A DNA stretch of 64,000 nucleotides from Thermomonas brevis (GCF_014395425.1 NZ_CP060711.1:1860001-1924000), one strand, 5' to 3'; counted from the stretch's first letter, positions 17,294-26,530 are shown. Notes: generated from the letters alone by a model not told the origin. A program made the numbers and translations.

Positions 17294-17515
17294 ATGCGCC
17301 GCATCCTGTTCCTGTCCCTGCTGGCCATCGCGCTCGCCGGCTGCGCCGGCGCGGAATACAAGGACAACGCCGCCGCCGTGGCGCGCGACCCGCGCTGCAT
17401 GGACAAGCCGGCCACGCCCGGCCAGGCGCCGGCGCCGTGGTGCAAGCAGGAAGGCAGCACCAGCTGGACCAGCGGCAAGGGCGCGAAGGTCGATTTCAGC
17501 GGCAAGCACGACTGA
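17294..17515 (+). CDS. Small lipoprotein
   Basis: A 73-residue protein with lipoprotein signal 'LALAGC' (Cys17). The mature part is hydrophilic with two cysteines ('DPRCMDKP', 'APWCKQEG') that may form a disulfide, and the sequence 'SGKGAKVDFSGKHD' at the end. CGGAG at 17282-17286 serves as ribosome binding site. I do not recognise the family. Confidence 0.65.
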   Translation: MRRILFLSLLAIALAGCAGAEYKDNAAAVARDPRCMDKPATPGQAPAPWCKQEGSTSWTSGKGAKVDFSGKHD

Positions 17516-17572
17516 CGGCCGTGATGCCCGATCGCGCGCGTTGCATCGCGCGACCGGCGGGCCTGCGTGCGA

Positions 17573-17878
17573 TCAGCCGCAGGTGATCTGTTCGATGTTG
17601 CCGGCCGCGTCCTGCAGCACGTTCACGCGCTCGATGCGGTAGTCCATCGTCGCCGCCTGGCCGGGCTTGAGCGAACGCACCAGCTTGGAACCGGTGGCCT
17701 TGCGCACCGCCTCGACGTTGGCCTCGCTGACCGGCTGGCCGACGTAGCCCTTCGCCGCGTCGGCGTTGCAGGCCGCGGGCGCCGTGTCGGCGGCATCGGT
17801 GGAGGACTGCGCGGCCGGCTGGCTGGCGCAGGCGGCCAGCAGGAGCAGCGGGGACAGCATCGAAAGACGCAGGTTCAT
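17573..17878 (-). CDS. I78 family peptidase inhibitor lipoprotein
   Basis: A 101-residue protein with a lipobox 'LAAC' (Cys17), a low-complexity linker and an I78-type domain (residues 40-101): 'CNADAAKGYVGQPVSEANVEAVRKATGSKLVRSLKPGQAATMDYRIERVNVLQDAAGNIEQITCG'-like layout with the paired cysteines at both ends, 'YVGQ' and 'ER.NV' being the inhibitor signature. Described members inhibit subtilisin/chymotrypsin-like serine peptidases. It probably protects the periplasm or surface. It is divergent from the secreted M61 peptidase, which is a metallopeptidase and so unlikely to be its target. Confidence 0.85.
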   Translation of the reverse strand: MNLRLSMLSPLLLLAACASQPAAQSSTDAADTAPAACNADAAKGYVGQPVSEANVEAVRKATGSKLVRSLKPGQAATMDYRIERVNVLQDAAGNIEQITCG

Positions 17879-18012
17879 GGGCGATCTCGCGGAAATGTGA
17901 TCCGTCCATCATCCCGGCTTGGCGATGAACACCGCGTGCATGGCTTTCGGCAGGGGGGGCGCGCCGGATGCCGCCAGTAGGATGCGGGTTTGCCCGTCCA
18001 CCCGGAGTTGCC

Positions 18013-19917
18013 ATGACCCGCCGCCTGCTGCCCCTCGCCCTGTCCCTGCTGCTCGCCGGCGGCGCCTACGCCCAGAACGCGGCATCGACGATCCCGCAGC
18101 CGCAGGACGTGCCGTATCCGGGCACGATCAAGCTGGAGATCGACGCCACCAACCTCGGCCAGCGCATCTTCCGGGTGAAGGAAACCATTCCGGCGCAGCC
18201 CGGCCCGTTGACCCTGCTGTACCCGATGTGGGTGCCGGGCGGCCACACCCCGCGCAACGCCATCGACAAGATCGCCGGCATCACCTTCAAGGCCAACGGC
18301 CAGAAGCTGGACTGGAAGCGCGACACGCTGGACGTGGCCGCCTTCCACATCGACGTGCCGGCCGGCGCCACCGAGATCACCGCCGAGTTCGACTTCCTCA
18401 CCCCCACCGGCGGCGGTCAGGGCCGCGTGGTGATGACGCCGAACATGCTCAACCTGCAGTTCCTGTCGGCGGCGCTGTACCCGGCCGGCCACTACACGCA
18501 CCGGATCATGGTCGATCCGCGCGTCACCTACCCGGCCGGCTGGACCGCGTTCACCGCCCTGCACGAGGACGGCCGCAGCGGCGACACCGTGGACTACAAG
18601 GACGTGCCGTTCGACATCCTGGTCGACTCGCCGGTCTACGCCGGCCGCTACGCCAGGAACATCGACCTGACCCCTGCCGGCGGCAAGGTGCCGGTGAAGC
18701 TGGGCGTGATTGCCGACGCCGCCAAATACCTGGAGACCAAGCCGAAGCAGATCGAACTGCACAAGGCGATGGTCGAGCAGGCGCTGAAGCTGTACGGCGC
18801 GCAGCACTACGACCACTACCAGTTCCTGTTCTCGCTGTCCGAGCAGATGGGCGGCAACGGCCTGGAGCACCAGCGCTCCAGCGAGAATGGCGTCGGCACC
18901 GACTACTTCACCGGCTGGAACGAGAAGACCGGCTTCACCGACCTGCTGGCGCACGAGTACACCCACAGCTGGAACGGCAAGTACCGCCGCGGCAAGGATC
19001 TGTGGACGCCGAACTTCAACGTGCCGATGCAGGACAGCCTGCTGTGGGTCTACGAAGGCCAGACCCAGTACTGGGGCAACGTGCTGGCCGCGCGCAGCGG
19101 CATGCGCCCGCTGCCGGCGTCGATCGACGCGCTGGCGCTGGTCGCCGCCACCTACGCCGAGAACCGCCCGGGCCTGACCTGGCGCAACGTGCAGGACACC
19201 ACCAACGACCCGATCATCGCCAGCCGCGCCCCGCGCGCCTACCGCAACTACCAGATGAGCGAGGACTACTACTCCGGCGGCCAGATGATCTGGCTGGAGG
19301 CGGACGCGCTGATCCGCGCGAAGACCGGCGGCAAGAAGTCGCTGGACGATTTCGCCAAGGGCTTCTTCGGCGTCAACGACGGCGAATGGGAACAGCAGAA
19401 CACCTACACCTTCGAGGACGTGGTGGCCGTGCTCAACGGCGTGGTGCCGTACGACTGGGCGACCTTCCTGCGCGAGCGCCTGGACGGCAAGAAGGGCCTG
19501 ACCGGCGGCATCGAGGCGGCGGGCTGGAAGCTGGTGTTCAAGGACACGCCGAACGCCTACGCCAAGGGCGGCTCGCGCGGCGGCGGTGGCGGCGACTTCG
19601 TGTATTCGCTGGGCCTGTCGATCGGCAAGGACGGCAGCGTCGGCGACGTGCGCTGGGACAGCCCGGCGTTCAACGCCGGCATCGGCAGCGGCACCACGAT
19701 CGTTGCGGTCAACGGCCAGGCCTACGACAAGGACGTGCTGGAGGACGCGGTGAAAGCGAACAAGGACGGCAAGGCGCCGATCGAACTGATGCTCAAGGAG
19801 TTCGACCGCTACCGCACGGTGAAGGTCGACTACCGCGGCGGCCTGCGCTACCCGCACCTGGAGCGCATCGAAGGCAAGCCGGACTACCTGACGCCGATCC
19901 TGACCGCGCGCAAGTAA
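18013..19917 (+). CDS. Secreted M61 glycyl aminopeptidase-like metallopeptidase with PDZ domain
   Basis: A 634-residue protein with a signal peptide (residues 1-21), an N-terminal beta-sandwich, and a zinc-peptidase core. H314-E315-x-x-H318 ('HEYTHSWNGKYRRG') with a downstream glutamate in 'LLWVYEGQTQYWG' fits M61. A PDZ-like domain follows near residues 530-605 ('SPAFNAGIGSGTTIVAVNGQ'). M61 peptidases release N-terminal glycine or alanine, or act as tail-specific periplasmic proteases. The next gene starts with GTG directly after the stop. The likely location is the periplasm. Confidence 0.9.
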   Translation: MTRRLLPLALSLLLAGGAYAQNAASTIPQPQDVPYPGTIKLEIDATNLGQRIFRVKETIPAQPGPLTLLYPMWVPGGHTPRNAIDKIAGITFKANGQKLDWKRDTLDVAAFHIDVPAGATEITAEFDFLTPTGGGQGRVVMTPNMLNLQFLSAALYPAGHYTHRIMVDPRVTYPAGWTAFTALHEDGRSGDTVDYKDVPFDILVDSPVYAGRYARNIDLTPAGGKVPVKLGVIADAAKYLETKPKQIELHKAMVEQALKLYGAQHYDHYQFLFSLSEQMGGNGLEHQRSSENGVGTDYFTGWNEKTGFTDLLAHEYTHSWNGKYRRGKDLWTPNFNVPMQDSLLWVYEGQTQYWGNVLAARSGMRPLPASIDALALVAATYAENRPGLTWRNVQDTTNDPIIASRAPRAYRNYQMSEDYYSGGQMIWLEADALIRAKTGGKKSLDDFAKGFFGVNDGEWEQQNTYTFEDVVAVLNGVVPYDWATFLRERLDGKKGLTGGIEAAGWKLVFKDTPNAYAKGGSRGGGGGDFVYSLGLSIGKDGSVGDVRWDSPAFNAGIGSGTTIVAVNGQAYDKDVLEDAVKANKDGKAPIELMLKEFDRYRTVKVDYRGGLRYPHLERIEGKPDYLTPILTARK

Positions 19918-21057
19918 GTGCCGCGCAATCCCGGGATCGACGCGCTGCGCGGCGCGTCGATCCTGCTGGTGGTGCTGCACCACCTCGCGCTGCGCATCCC
20001 GCTGAAGCAGACCGCGCTGGCCGGGTTCGTCCCGGCCCGCCTGCTGGCGGCGCTGAGCTGGAACGGCTGGAGCGCGGTGTTCGTGTTCTTCGTGATCTCG
20101 GGCTTCCTGATCGCCGGCCACGCGATCGCCCGCTGGGGCACGCTGGCCCGGCCCGACCTGCGCGCGTTCTACCTGCTGCGCGCGACCCGCATCCTGCCGC
20201 TGCTGCTGGCCCTGCTCGCGGTGCTCTCACTGCTGCAGCTGGCGGGCGCGCAGGACTACGTCATCCACGGCGAGGGCCAGTCGCTCGGCGGCGCGCTGCT
20301 GGCCGCGCTCGGCCTGCACCTGAACTGGTACGAGGGCGCGACCGGCTGGCTGCCCGGCAACTGGGACGTGCTGTGGTCGCTGTCGATCGAGGAAGCGTTC
20401 TACCTCGGCTTTCCGCTGGCCTGCCTGCTGCTGCGCCGCGAGCGCTGGCTGTTCGCGGCGATGATCGCGCTGGCGCTGGCCCTGCCGCTGTTCCTGGCGC
20501 GGTTGGAGGGCAGCAACGAGATCTGGCAGGAGAAGGCCTACCTGCCCGGCATGTCCGCGATCGCCGCCGGCATCGCCGCCGCGATCGTCGCGGCGCGCGC
20601 GCGTCCTAACCTGGCCGTCGCGTCCTGGCTGTGCGCGGCCGGCGGCATCGGCCTGCTGGTCGCGCTGCTGTGGGGCCCGTGGCTGTGGAAGCTGGTCGGC
20701 AACGGCACGATGCTCGTCCTCACGCTGTCGACGGCCTGCCTGCTGCTCGGCCTGCACTGGCGCCAACAGCTGGCGCCGCGTGCGGGACTGCGCGGCCTGG
20801 GCTGGCTGCGCGCGCAGGGCCGGCGCAGCTACGAGATCTACCTCACCCACATGTTCGTGGTGTATTCGCTGGTCGCGCTGTTCAAGGCCGGCGGCGGCGA
20901 CATGCGCGGCGGCTGGCTCTGGTACGTGCCGGCCGTGCTGCTGTGCTGGGGACTGGGTGAGGTAGTCGCGCGTTTCTTCAGCGATCCGGTGGAGCGGAGG
21001 TTGCGGGAGCGCTGGTTGAGTGGCGGAAAAATGGACGGTATCGAAAGGGGCCGTTGA
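19918..21057 (+). CDS. Acyltransferase 3 family membrane protein
   Basis: A 379-residue membrane protein with about ten helices. 'GIDALRGASILLVVLHHLALRI' at the start holds the catalytic-type R-x10-H, typical of acyltransferase 3 (OafB/WecH/NodX type), which transfers acyl groups across the membrane to sugars, lipids or peptides. 'WDVLWSLSIEEAFYLGFP' near residues 145-165 is another conserved motif. The GTG start directly follows the TAA of the M61 gene (zero spacing), so translation is probably coupled. What it acylates is unknown. Confidence 0.86.
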   Translation: MPRNPGIDALRGASILLVVLHHLALRIPLKQTALAGFVPARLLAALSWNGWSAVFVFFVISGFLIAGHAIARWGTLARPDLRAFYLLRATRILPLLLALLAVLSLLQLAGAQDYVIHGEGQSLGGALLAALGLHLNWYEGATGWLPGNWDVLWSLSIEEAFYLGFPLACLLLRRERWLFAAMIALALALPLFLARLEGSNEIWQEKAYLPGMSAIAAGIAAAIVAARARPNLAVASWLCAAGGIGLLVALLWGPWLWKLVGNGTMLVLTLSTACLLLGLHWRQQLAPRAGLRGLGWLRAQGRRSYEIYLTHMFVVYSLVALFKAGGGDMRGGWLWYVPAVLLCWGLGEVVARFFSDPVERRLRERWLSGGKMDGIERGR

Positions 21058-21103
21058 GCAGGCTGTCCGATATCACAGCCTTCAGTGTGCAATGGGCAAG
21101 TGC

Positions 21104-22477
21104 TCAGGCGAAACGCGCATGCGCCGTGTCCAGCTTCGCGAGCTGTGTCTCGGCGATGGCGTGGAATCCGGATGAAATCGCGGCTTCATCCGCCACCTGC
21201 CGCCAGAATCCGCGCGCCATGTCCACCGCTGCCTGCCAGTCTTCCCGCTGTTCCGGCAGCGGCACCGCGACCGGGATCTCCCGCGCCACCATTTCGCCGG
21301 TGGAGGCGGGCCGCAGCGCCATCGGCAGCATGTCGTAGTTCGGCGCCAGCGCCAGCGGGCGCGTATCTGCCAGTACCAGGCTGGCGTTGCCCAGGTGCAT
21401 GTCGTTGTTGCCGATCAGCGCGCCGAACCAGCCACGCACGGCCAGCGTGCGCGCGTCGTCGGCGTCCAGCCAGCCGTCGCGGCGCAGCTGCGGCGCGAAC
21501 TTCCACCAGTCGATGCGGCCATGCCCGTAATGCGCGGCATCGAGCGCCGCCAGCGACACCAGCCCGCGTCGCCCGAGGACCGGCGTGCGGTCGAAGCGCA
21601 GTGACTGCAGGAACACGCGGCCATCGGCTTCCAGCACGGTTGTTTCTGCCGCGGCGATGCCGTGTGCGCGCAGGGTCTGGCCGGCGATGTGTTCGCAGCG
21701 CAGCAGGTCGGCCCAGCGTTGCGCGGCGGGAGTGCCGGCGCGCTCGCTGAACTTGACGATGACGGCGTGGATGCCTGCGTCGATACGCAGCAGCGCGGTG
21801 AACTTGGGCTGCTCGCCACCGGCCGAGGAACCGATGTCCTCGCCTGCGAGCGCCGCATCTGCAAGTGCGGGGTAGCGCGTTTCGCGCTGGTTGGCGGAGA
21901 GTGCCTCCGGTGAAAGCGCCGCCTGCAGTGCGTGTTGCAAGGCATGCTCGCCGAGAACAAGGTCGCCCGGCTCGTCTTCGCCGTAACGCAACAACGCCAG
22001 TACGACATCGTCGGCTTGCCAGCGGGTCAGATCATCCGGTGCGCCGATGTCTGTGGCGACGCGACGCACGAAGGTCCGGCCCAGGAAGCCCTGAGGACGC
22101 TGGTCGTCCAGGAACCAAGGCAGTTCGGGAAACACGCCGGCAGCAAAGTCGCCATGCAGGAGGGCGGGAGTCGGTCTTGCTGGTGCGAAGTGGAAACTGC
22201 CACCGTGCAGGGCACTCAGTTCGCCCAGTGCTTCGCTGAGGCCTTGTGAGTCAATGCGGTACAGCGGCCAGCGGCTGCCGGCACGTCCGATGTCATGGGC
22301 CAGCGCGTAGCGGCTGGAACGCGCCTTGCCGATGCGAACAATACGCTCGCCTGCGGATGCCAATAGCCGAGAGACAGTCGGTTGGCTGATGCCTAGCGCT
22401 GCAGCCAATGCTGCCGCGGTCAGCGGACCGTCGCGGCGGAGCAGGTCTTCCAGCAGGTTGAGGCGGTCATCGGCCAT
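21104..22477 (-). CDS. HipH/YjjJ-type HipA-domain kinase with fused HTH
   Basis: A 457-residue protein. Residues 1-70 contain a winged helix-turn-helix ('LTAAALAAALGISQPTVSRLLAS'), then a HipA-like kinase with 'GSSAGGEQPKF' (glycine loop, about residue 216), 'HAVIVKFSER', the catalytic 'IGNNDMHLGNASL' near residue 357 and the metal-binding 'NYDMLPM'. The layout matches E. coli YjjJ (HipH), a toxin-type serine/threonine kinase that lacks a separate HipB antitoxin because it carries its own HTH. It probably binds its own promoter. No antitoxin gene lies beside it. Its upstream region is strikingly repetitive. No clear ribosome binding site is visible. Confidence 0.85.
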   Translation of the reverse strand: MADDRLNLLEDLLRRDGPLTAAALAAALGISQPTVSRLLASAGERIVRIGKARSSRYALAHDIGRAGSRWPLYRIDSQGLSEALGELSALHGGSFHFAPARPTPALLHGDFAAGVFPELPWFLDDQRPQGFLGRTFVRRVATDIGAPDDLTRWQADDVVLALLRYGEDEPGDLVLGEHALQHALQAALSPEALSANQRETRYPALADAALAGEDIGSSAGGEQPKFTALLRIDAGIHAVIVKFSERAGTPAAQRWADLLRCEHIAGQTLRAHGIAAAETTVLEADGRVFLQSLRFDRTPVLGRRGLVSLAALDAAHYGHGRIDWWKFAPQLRRDGWLDADDARTLAVRGWFGALIGNNDMHLGNASLVLADTRPLALAPNYDMLPMALRPASTGEMVAREIPVAVPLPEQREDWQAAVDMARGFWRQVADEAAISSGFHAIAETQLAKLDTAHARFA

Positions 22478-22485
22478 GTGCTGAT

Positions 22486-22506
22486 TGAATAGATATTTGA
22501 ATAGAT
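22486..22506. promoter_or_regulatory. Paired TGAATAGAT boxes upstream of the HipH-like gene
   Basis: Two direct copies of TGAATAGAT (22486-22494 and 22498-22506) spaced 12 bases apart, within 30 bases of the minus-strand HipH-like start codon. An equal pair lies at 22606-22626 on the far side of the 10-bp array. They could be autoregulatory operators bound by the HTH of that protein. AT-rich against a GC-rich background. Confidence 0.5.
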
Positions 22507-22515
22507 AATCAAGGT

Positions 22516-22595
22516 GGACTGCTATGGACTGCTATGGACTGCTATGGACTGCTATGGACTGCTATGGACTGCTATGGACTGCTATGGACTGCTAT
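22516..22595. repeat. Eight-copy 10-bp tandem repeat (GGACTGCTAT)
   Basis: Eight exact copies of GGACTGCTAT, ending in a partial unit. The unit is about one helical turn, so each slippage event would move the flanking elements by one turn. It lies between the two TGAATAGAT pairs in the intergenic region upstream of the HipH-like gene. The sequence is not similar to the rest of the genome window and the copies are identical, which suggests recent expansion and variable number. Confidence 0.9.
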
Positions 22596-22605
22596 GGATC
22601 TAATG

Positions 22606-22626
22606 TGAATAGATTATTGAATAGAT
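22606..22626. promoter_or_regulatory. Second pair of TGAATAGAT boxes
   Basis: TGAATAGAT at 22606-22614 and again at 22618-22626, with the same 12-base spacing as the first pair. The two pairs enclose the 10-bp tandem array, making a symmetric arrangement upstream of the HipH-like gene. Confidence 0.5.
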
Positions 22627-22666
22627 TAATGGAGGTGCGAACAGCGCAGTGCTGCGGCATCGCCTA

Positions 22667-22698
22667 TAAAAAAGGCCCGCTCGCGCGGGCCTTTTTTT
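22667..22698. terminator. Bidirectional Rho-independent terminator
   Basis: GGCCCGC-TCGC-GCGGGCC stem loop (22674-22691) flanked by A7 and T7. It lies 20 bases beyond the stop of the indolepyruvate oxidoreductase gene (minus strand) and can stop transcription in either direction. Confidence 0.9.
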
Positions 22699-22717
22699 CA
22701 TGCGCTCGGCGTGATGA

Positions 22718-25700
22718 TTACCCCGCCTGCACGATCCGCAGCGGGTTGTCCCACTCGCGCAGCAACTCCGCCTGCCGCGCCTTGGCCTTGTGCAGGTGCG
22801 CTTCCTTGACGTGGCCGTAGCCGCGGATGTGTTCGGGGATGCTGGCGATGTCGGCGGCCAAGCCGGCGTTGCCGGCGTCGAGCTTGTCCAGCAGGCCCGC
22901 CACGGTGGTTTCGTACTCGCCGATCAGCGCGCGTTCGCCACGGCGTTCGGCGGTGTAGCCGAACACGTCCAGCGGGGTGCCGCGCAGGCCGCGCAGCTTG
23001 GCCAGCACGCGGAACGCGGTGAACACCCACGGGCCGTATTCCTTCTTCTGCAGCTGGCCCTGCGCATTCTTCCTGGCGAGCAGCGGCGGGGCGAGGTGGA
23101 AGTGCAGCTTGTAGTCGCCCTCGAACTGGGCTTCGAGCTTCCTGCGGAAGTCGCCGCTGGTGTACAGGCGCGCGACCTCGTACTCGTCCTTGTACGCCAT
23201 CAGCTTGAAGAAGTAGCGCGCCACCGCTTCCGACAGCGCGGTGGAGCCCGGCGCCCTGGCGGTTTCCGCCGCGCGCACCTTCGTTACGAAATCGCCGTAG
23301 CGCTTCGCGTAGCTCGCGCTCTGGTAGCCGGTGAGGAAGGCGACGCGGCGGGCGATCACTTCGTCCAGCGAGCGCGACAGCCGCGCATCGTCCAGCGGCG
23401 CGAACGCGGTTTCGCCGTCGCCGGACGCCGGCACGTGGCGTAGCGCGTCCTCGTCGCGCAGGTGGGCGGCCTGCGGCATCAGGCCGGATTCGGCGGCTTC
23501 GTTCGGCGTCGCGCCCAGCAGCGGCAGCGCGTGCGGGGTGGCTTCGGCGGCGGTCGGCGCGTTGCGCACGATGCCGGCGGCGTCGATGACGGCGGGCAGG
23601 TCGATGGCGGCCAGACGCCCCCACGCGAACGCGGTCTTGTTCATGTCCACCGCCGCGCCGTTGAGCTCGATGGCGCGCATCAGCGCGTCGAACGAAATCG
23701 GCACCAGGCCCTGCTGCCACGCGTAGCCGAGGATGAACAGGTTGGCGGCGATCGCATCGCCCATCAGCGCATTTGCAATTTTGGTGGCGTCGATCTGCAG
23801 CGGCGCGTTGCCACCCAGCGCGCTGCTGACCGCCTTGACGATGTCGGCGGCCGGGAACTGCATGTCCGGGCGGGTGGTGAAGGTGCCCGGCATCGCCTCG
23901 TAGGTGTTCATCACCACGGTGCTGCGCTCGGGGCGGATCTTGGACAGCACCCAGTAGTCGTTGACCACCACCATGTCGCAGCCCAGCACCAGATCGGCCT
24001 CGCCGGCGGCGATGCGCACGGCGTGGATGTCGTCCGGCGTTTTCGCGATGCGGATGTGGGTGGTCACCGCGCCGCCCTTCTGGGCGAGGCCGGTCTGGTC
24101 GAGCACGGTCGCGCCCTTGCCTTCCAGGTGGCCGGCCATGCCGAGCAGCGCGCCGATGGTGACCACGCCGGTGCCGCCGACGCCGGTGATGAGGATGTTC
24201 CAAGGCTGCGACAGGTCGCTGCGGATCGCCGGCGCGGGCAGGTTTTCCAGACGCTCCGCCACATTGGCTTTCTTGCCCTTGCGCGGCTTGCCGCCGTGCA
24301 CGGTGACGAAACTGGGGCAGAAGCCTTCGACGCAGCTGAAGTCCTTGTTGCAGTCGCTCTGGTTGATCTCGCGCTTGCGGCCGAACTCGGTTTCCTTCGG
24401 CAGCACCGACACGCAGAAGCTCTTGACGCCGCAGTCGCCGCAGCCTTCGCAGACCAGCGAATTGACCATCACGCGCTTCTGCGGATCGACCAGCTTGCCG
24501 CGCTTGCGGCGGCGGCGCTTCTCGGTGGCGCAGGTCTGGTCGTAGATCAGGATGCTGGCGCCCTTCACCTCGCGCAGCATCTTCTGCACGGCATCGAGGT
24601 CGCGGCGGTCGTGGAAGCTGACGCCGCTCGGGAAGATCGACGGATCCGTCCACTTGTCGATGTCGTCGGACACCAGCGCGATCGTTTGCACGCCTTCCGC
24701 GCGCATCTGCTGCGCGATCTGCGGCACCGACAGCGTGCCGTCCACCGGCTGGCCGCCGGTCATCGCCACTGCGTCGTTGTAGAGGATCTTGTAGGTGATG
24801 TTGACCCCGGCGGCGATGGACTGGCGGATCGCCAGCGAGCCGCTGTGGAAATAGGTGCCGTCGCCGAGGTTCTGGAAAATGTGCGGCGTTTCCGTGAACG
24901 CCGCCTGCCCCGCCCACGTCACGCCTTCGCCGCCCATGTGGGTGAAGGTGTCGGTGTCGCGGTTCATCCACGTCACCATGTAGTGGCAGCCGATGCCGCC
25001 CTGCGCGCGGCTGCCTTCCGGCACCTTGGTCGAGGTGTTGTGCGGGCAGCCGGAGCAGTAGTGCGGCACGCGCGGGAAGTTGGCGCGCGGCAGCGCCAGT
25101 TCGCCTTCCTTGCTCTCCATCCACGCCAGCACGGCGTCGATCTTCTCGCTGCGGTGGAAGCGCTGCAGGCGGCGGCCGATCACGCCGGCGATGGTGGCGG
25201 GCGTCAGTTCGCCGGTGGACGGCAGGATCCACTCGCCGCTCTCGTCGTACTTGCCGACGATGGACGGCCGCGCGCCCCAGCTCGCCGGCCAGTTGTAGAA
25301 CTGCTCCTTCATCTGCCGCTCGATGAAGGCCTTCTTCTCTTCGACGACGACGATGTCTTCCAGCCCGCGCGCGAAGCGCTCGATGCCCTGCGGCTCCAGC
25401 GGCCAGGTCATGCCGACCTTGTAGACGCGGATGCCGATGTCGCGGCAGGTCACCTCGTCGAGGCCCAGGTATTCCAGCGCCTGCAGCACGTCGAGGTAGG
25501 ACTTGCCGGTGGTGACGATGCCGAGCCGCGCGTTCGGCGCGTCCAGCACCAGCTTGTCGATGCGGTTGGCGCGCGCGAACGCCTGCGCCGCCTTGACCGC
25601 ATAGCGGTGCAGGCGCATCTCCTGTTCCATCGGCGGATCGGGCCAGCGGATGTTGAGGCCGCCGGCCGGCATCGCGAACTCGTCGTCGCCCGGCAGCACG

Positions 25701-26422
25701 ATCTGCAGCGCGAACGGATCGACCTGCACCGAGGCCGAGGATTCCACCGTCTCGGCGATGGTCTTGAAGCCCACCCAGCGGCCGGTGTAGCGGCTCATCG
25801 CCCAGCCGAGCACGCCCATGTCGAGGATGTCCTGCACGCCGGCCGGGTTGAGGATCGGCATCATCGCGCTGACGAATTCGTCCTCGCTGCCGTGCGGCAG
25901 GGTGGAGCTGCGGCAGGCGTGGTCGTCGGCGGCCAGCGCCAGCACGCCGCCGTGCTTGGATGTGCCGGCGGCATTGGCGTGCTTGAACACGTCGCCGCAG
26001 CGATCCACGCCCGGCCCCTTGCCGTACCACATGCCGAACACGCCGTCGTGCTTCGCGCCGGGGAACAGGTTGGTCTGCTGGGTGCCCCAGACCATCGTCG
26101 CGCCGAGGTCTTCGTTGAGGCCCGGGGTGAACTTCACCTGCGCCGCTTCCAGATGCTTGCGCGCGCGCCACAGTTCGAGGTCGAACCCGCCCAGCGGGCT
26201 GCCGCGATAGCCGCTGACGAAGCCGGCGGTGTTCAGCCCGGCGCGCTCGTCGCGCAGCTTCTGCACCAGCGGCAGCCGCACCAGCGCCTGCACGCCCGAG
26301 AGGTAGATGCGCCCCTGCGTGCGGCGGTACTTGTCTTCCAGCGTGTAGTCGGCGTCCAGCACGTCGTGGGTGAGCAGCGACTTGGCGGATTCGGGCGAGG
26401 ACAGTTCGGCGGTGCTGGTCAT
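22718..26422 (-). CDS. Indolepyruvate ferredoxin oxidoreductase, fused subunits
   Basis: A 1234-residue enzyme joining the alpha (thiamine diphosphate, 2-oxoacid) and beta (gamma-type) parts in one chain, as in many proteobacteria. It oxidatively decarboxylates arylpyruvates (indolepyruvate, phenylpyruvate) to aryl-CoA, reducing an electron acceptor. Seen motifs: N-terminal transketolase-like 'GFVSGYRGSPLGGFD', TPP-binding 'GDGTYFHSGSLAIRQSIAAG...ILYNDAVAMTGGQ' (about residues 520-560), a cysteine cluster 'CEGCGDCGVKSFC' for an iron-sulfur centre (about 690), and the gamma domain 'GVGGTGVVTIGALLG'. I start at the ATG at 26422; the frame extends a little further upstream without homology. Confidence 0.92.
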   Translation of the reverse strand: MTSTAELSSPESAKSLLTHDVLDADYTLEDKYRRTQGRIYLSGVQALVRLPLVQKLRDERAGLNTAGFVSGYRGSPLGGFDLELWRARKHLEAAQVKFTPGLNEDLGATMVWGTQQTNLFPGAKHDGVFGMWYGKGPGVDRCGDVFKHANAAGTSKHGGVLALAADDHACRSSTLPHGSEDEFVSAMMPILNPAGVQDILDMGVLGWAMSRYTGRWVGFKTIAETVESSASVQVDPFALQIVLPGDDEFAMPAGGLNIRWPDPPMEQEMRLHRYAVKAAQAFARANRIDKLVLDAPNARLGIVTTGKSYLDVLQALEYLGLDEVTCRDIGIRVYKVGMTWPLEPQGIERFARGLEDIVVVEEKKAFIERQMKEQFYNWPASWGARPSIVGKYDESGEWILPSTGELTPATIAGVIGRRLQRFHRSEKIDAVLAWMESKEGELALPRANFPRVPHYCSGCPHNTSTKVPEGSRAQGGIGCHYMVTWMNRDTDTFTHMGGEGVTWAGQAAFTETPHIFQNLGDGTYFHSGSLAIRQSIAAGVNITYKILYNDAVAMTGGQPVDGTLSVPQIAQQMRAEGVQTIALVSDDIDKWTDPSIFPSGVSFHDRRDLDAVQKMLREVKGASILIYDQTCATEKRRRRKRGKLVDPQKRVMVNSLVCEGCGDCGVKSFCVSVLPKETEFGRKREINQSDCNKDFSCVEGFCPSFVTVHGGKPRKGKKANVAERLENLPAPAIRSDLSQPWNILITGVGGTGVVTIGALLGMAGHLEGKGATVLDQTGLAQKGGAVTTHIRIAKTPDDIHAVRIAAGEADLVLGCDMVVVNDYWVLSKIRPERSTVVMNTYEAMPGTFTTRPDMQFPAADIVKAVSSALGGNAPLQIDATKIANALMGDAIAANLFILGYAWQQGLVPISFDALMRAIELNGAAVDMNKTAFAWGRLAAIDLPAVIDAAGIVRNAPTAAEATPHALPLLGATPNEAAESGLMPQAAHLRDEDALRHVPASGDGETAFAPLDDARLSRSLDEVIARRVAFLTGYQSASYAKRYGDFVTKVRAAETARAPGSTALSEAVARYFFKLMAYKDEYEVARLYTSGDFRRKLEAQFEGDYKLHFHLAPPLLARKNAQGQLQKKEYGPWVFTAFRVLAKLRGLRGTPLDVFGYTAERRGERALIGEYETTVAGLLDKLDAGNAGLAADIASIPEHIRGYGHVKEAHLHKAKARQAELLREWDNPLRIVQAG

Positions 26423-26530
26423 GGCGGCGGCTTGATCCGGCGAAGGGGCGCGGCTGCGCCCGGGCAAAGACCGCGCATTTTAGCAGCGGGCCTCCGGGCG
26501 CCCGGTTTGGCGCGCTGCGAGCGAAAACAC

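Noticed and set aside
17573..19917. I78 inhibitor as dedicated inhibitor of the neighbouring M61 peptidase
   Set aside because: I78 inhibitors act on serine peptidases, while M61 enzymes are zinc peptidases; the divergent placement alone is not evidence.
22516..22595. Possible CRISPR array
   Set aside because: Units are directly adjacent without spacers and only 10 bp long; no cas genes nearby.
22524..22820. A plus-strand frame reading through the 10-bp array as repeats of 'MDCYGLLWTA'
   Set aside because: The 10-bp unit simply stays open in all frames. The frame runs through a terminator and the end of the oxidoreductase gene and has no ribosome binding site, so I read the array as DNA structure.
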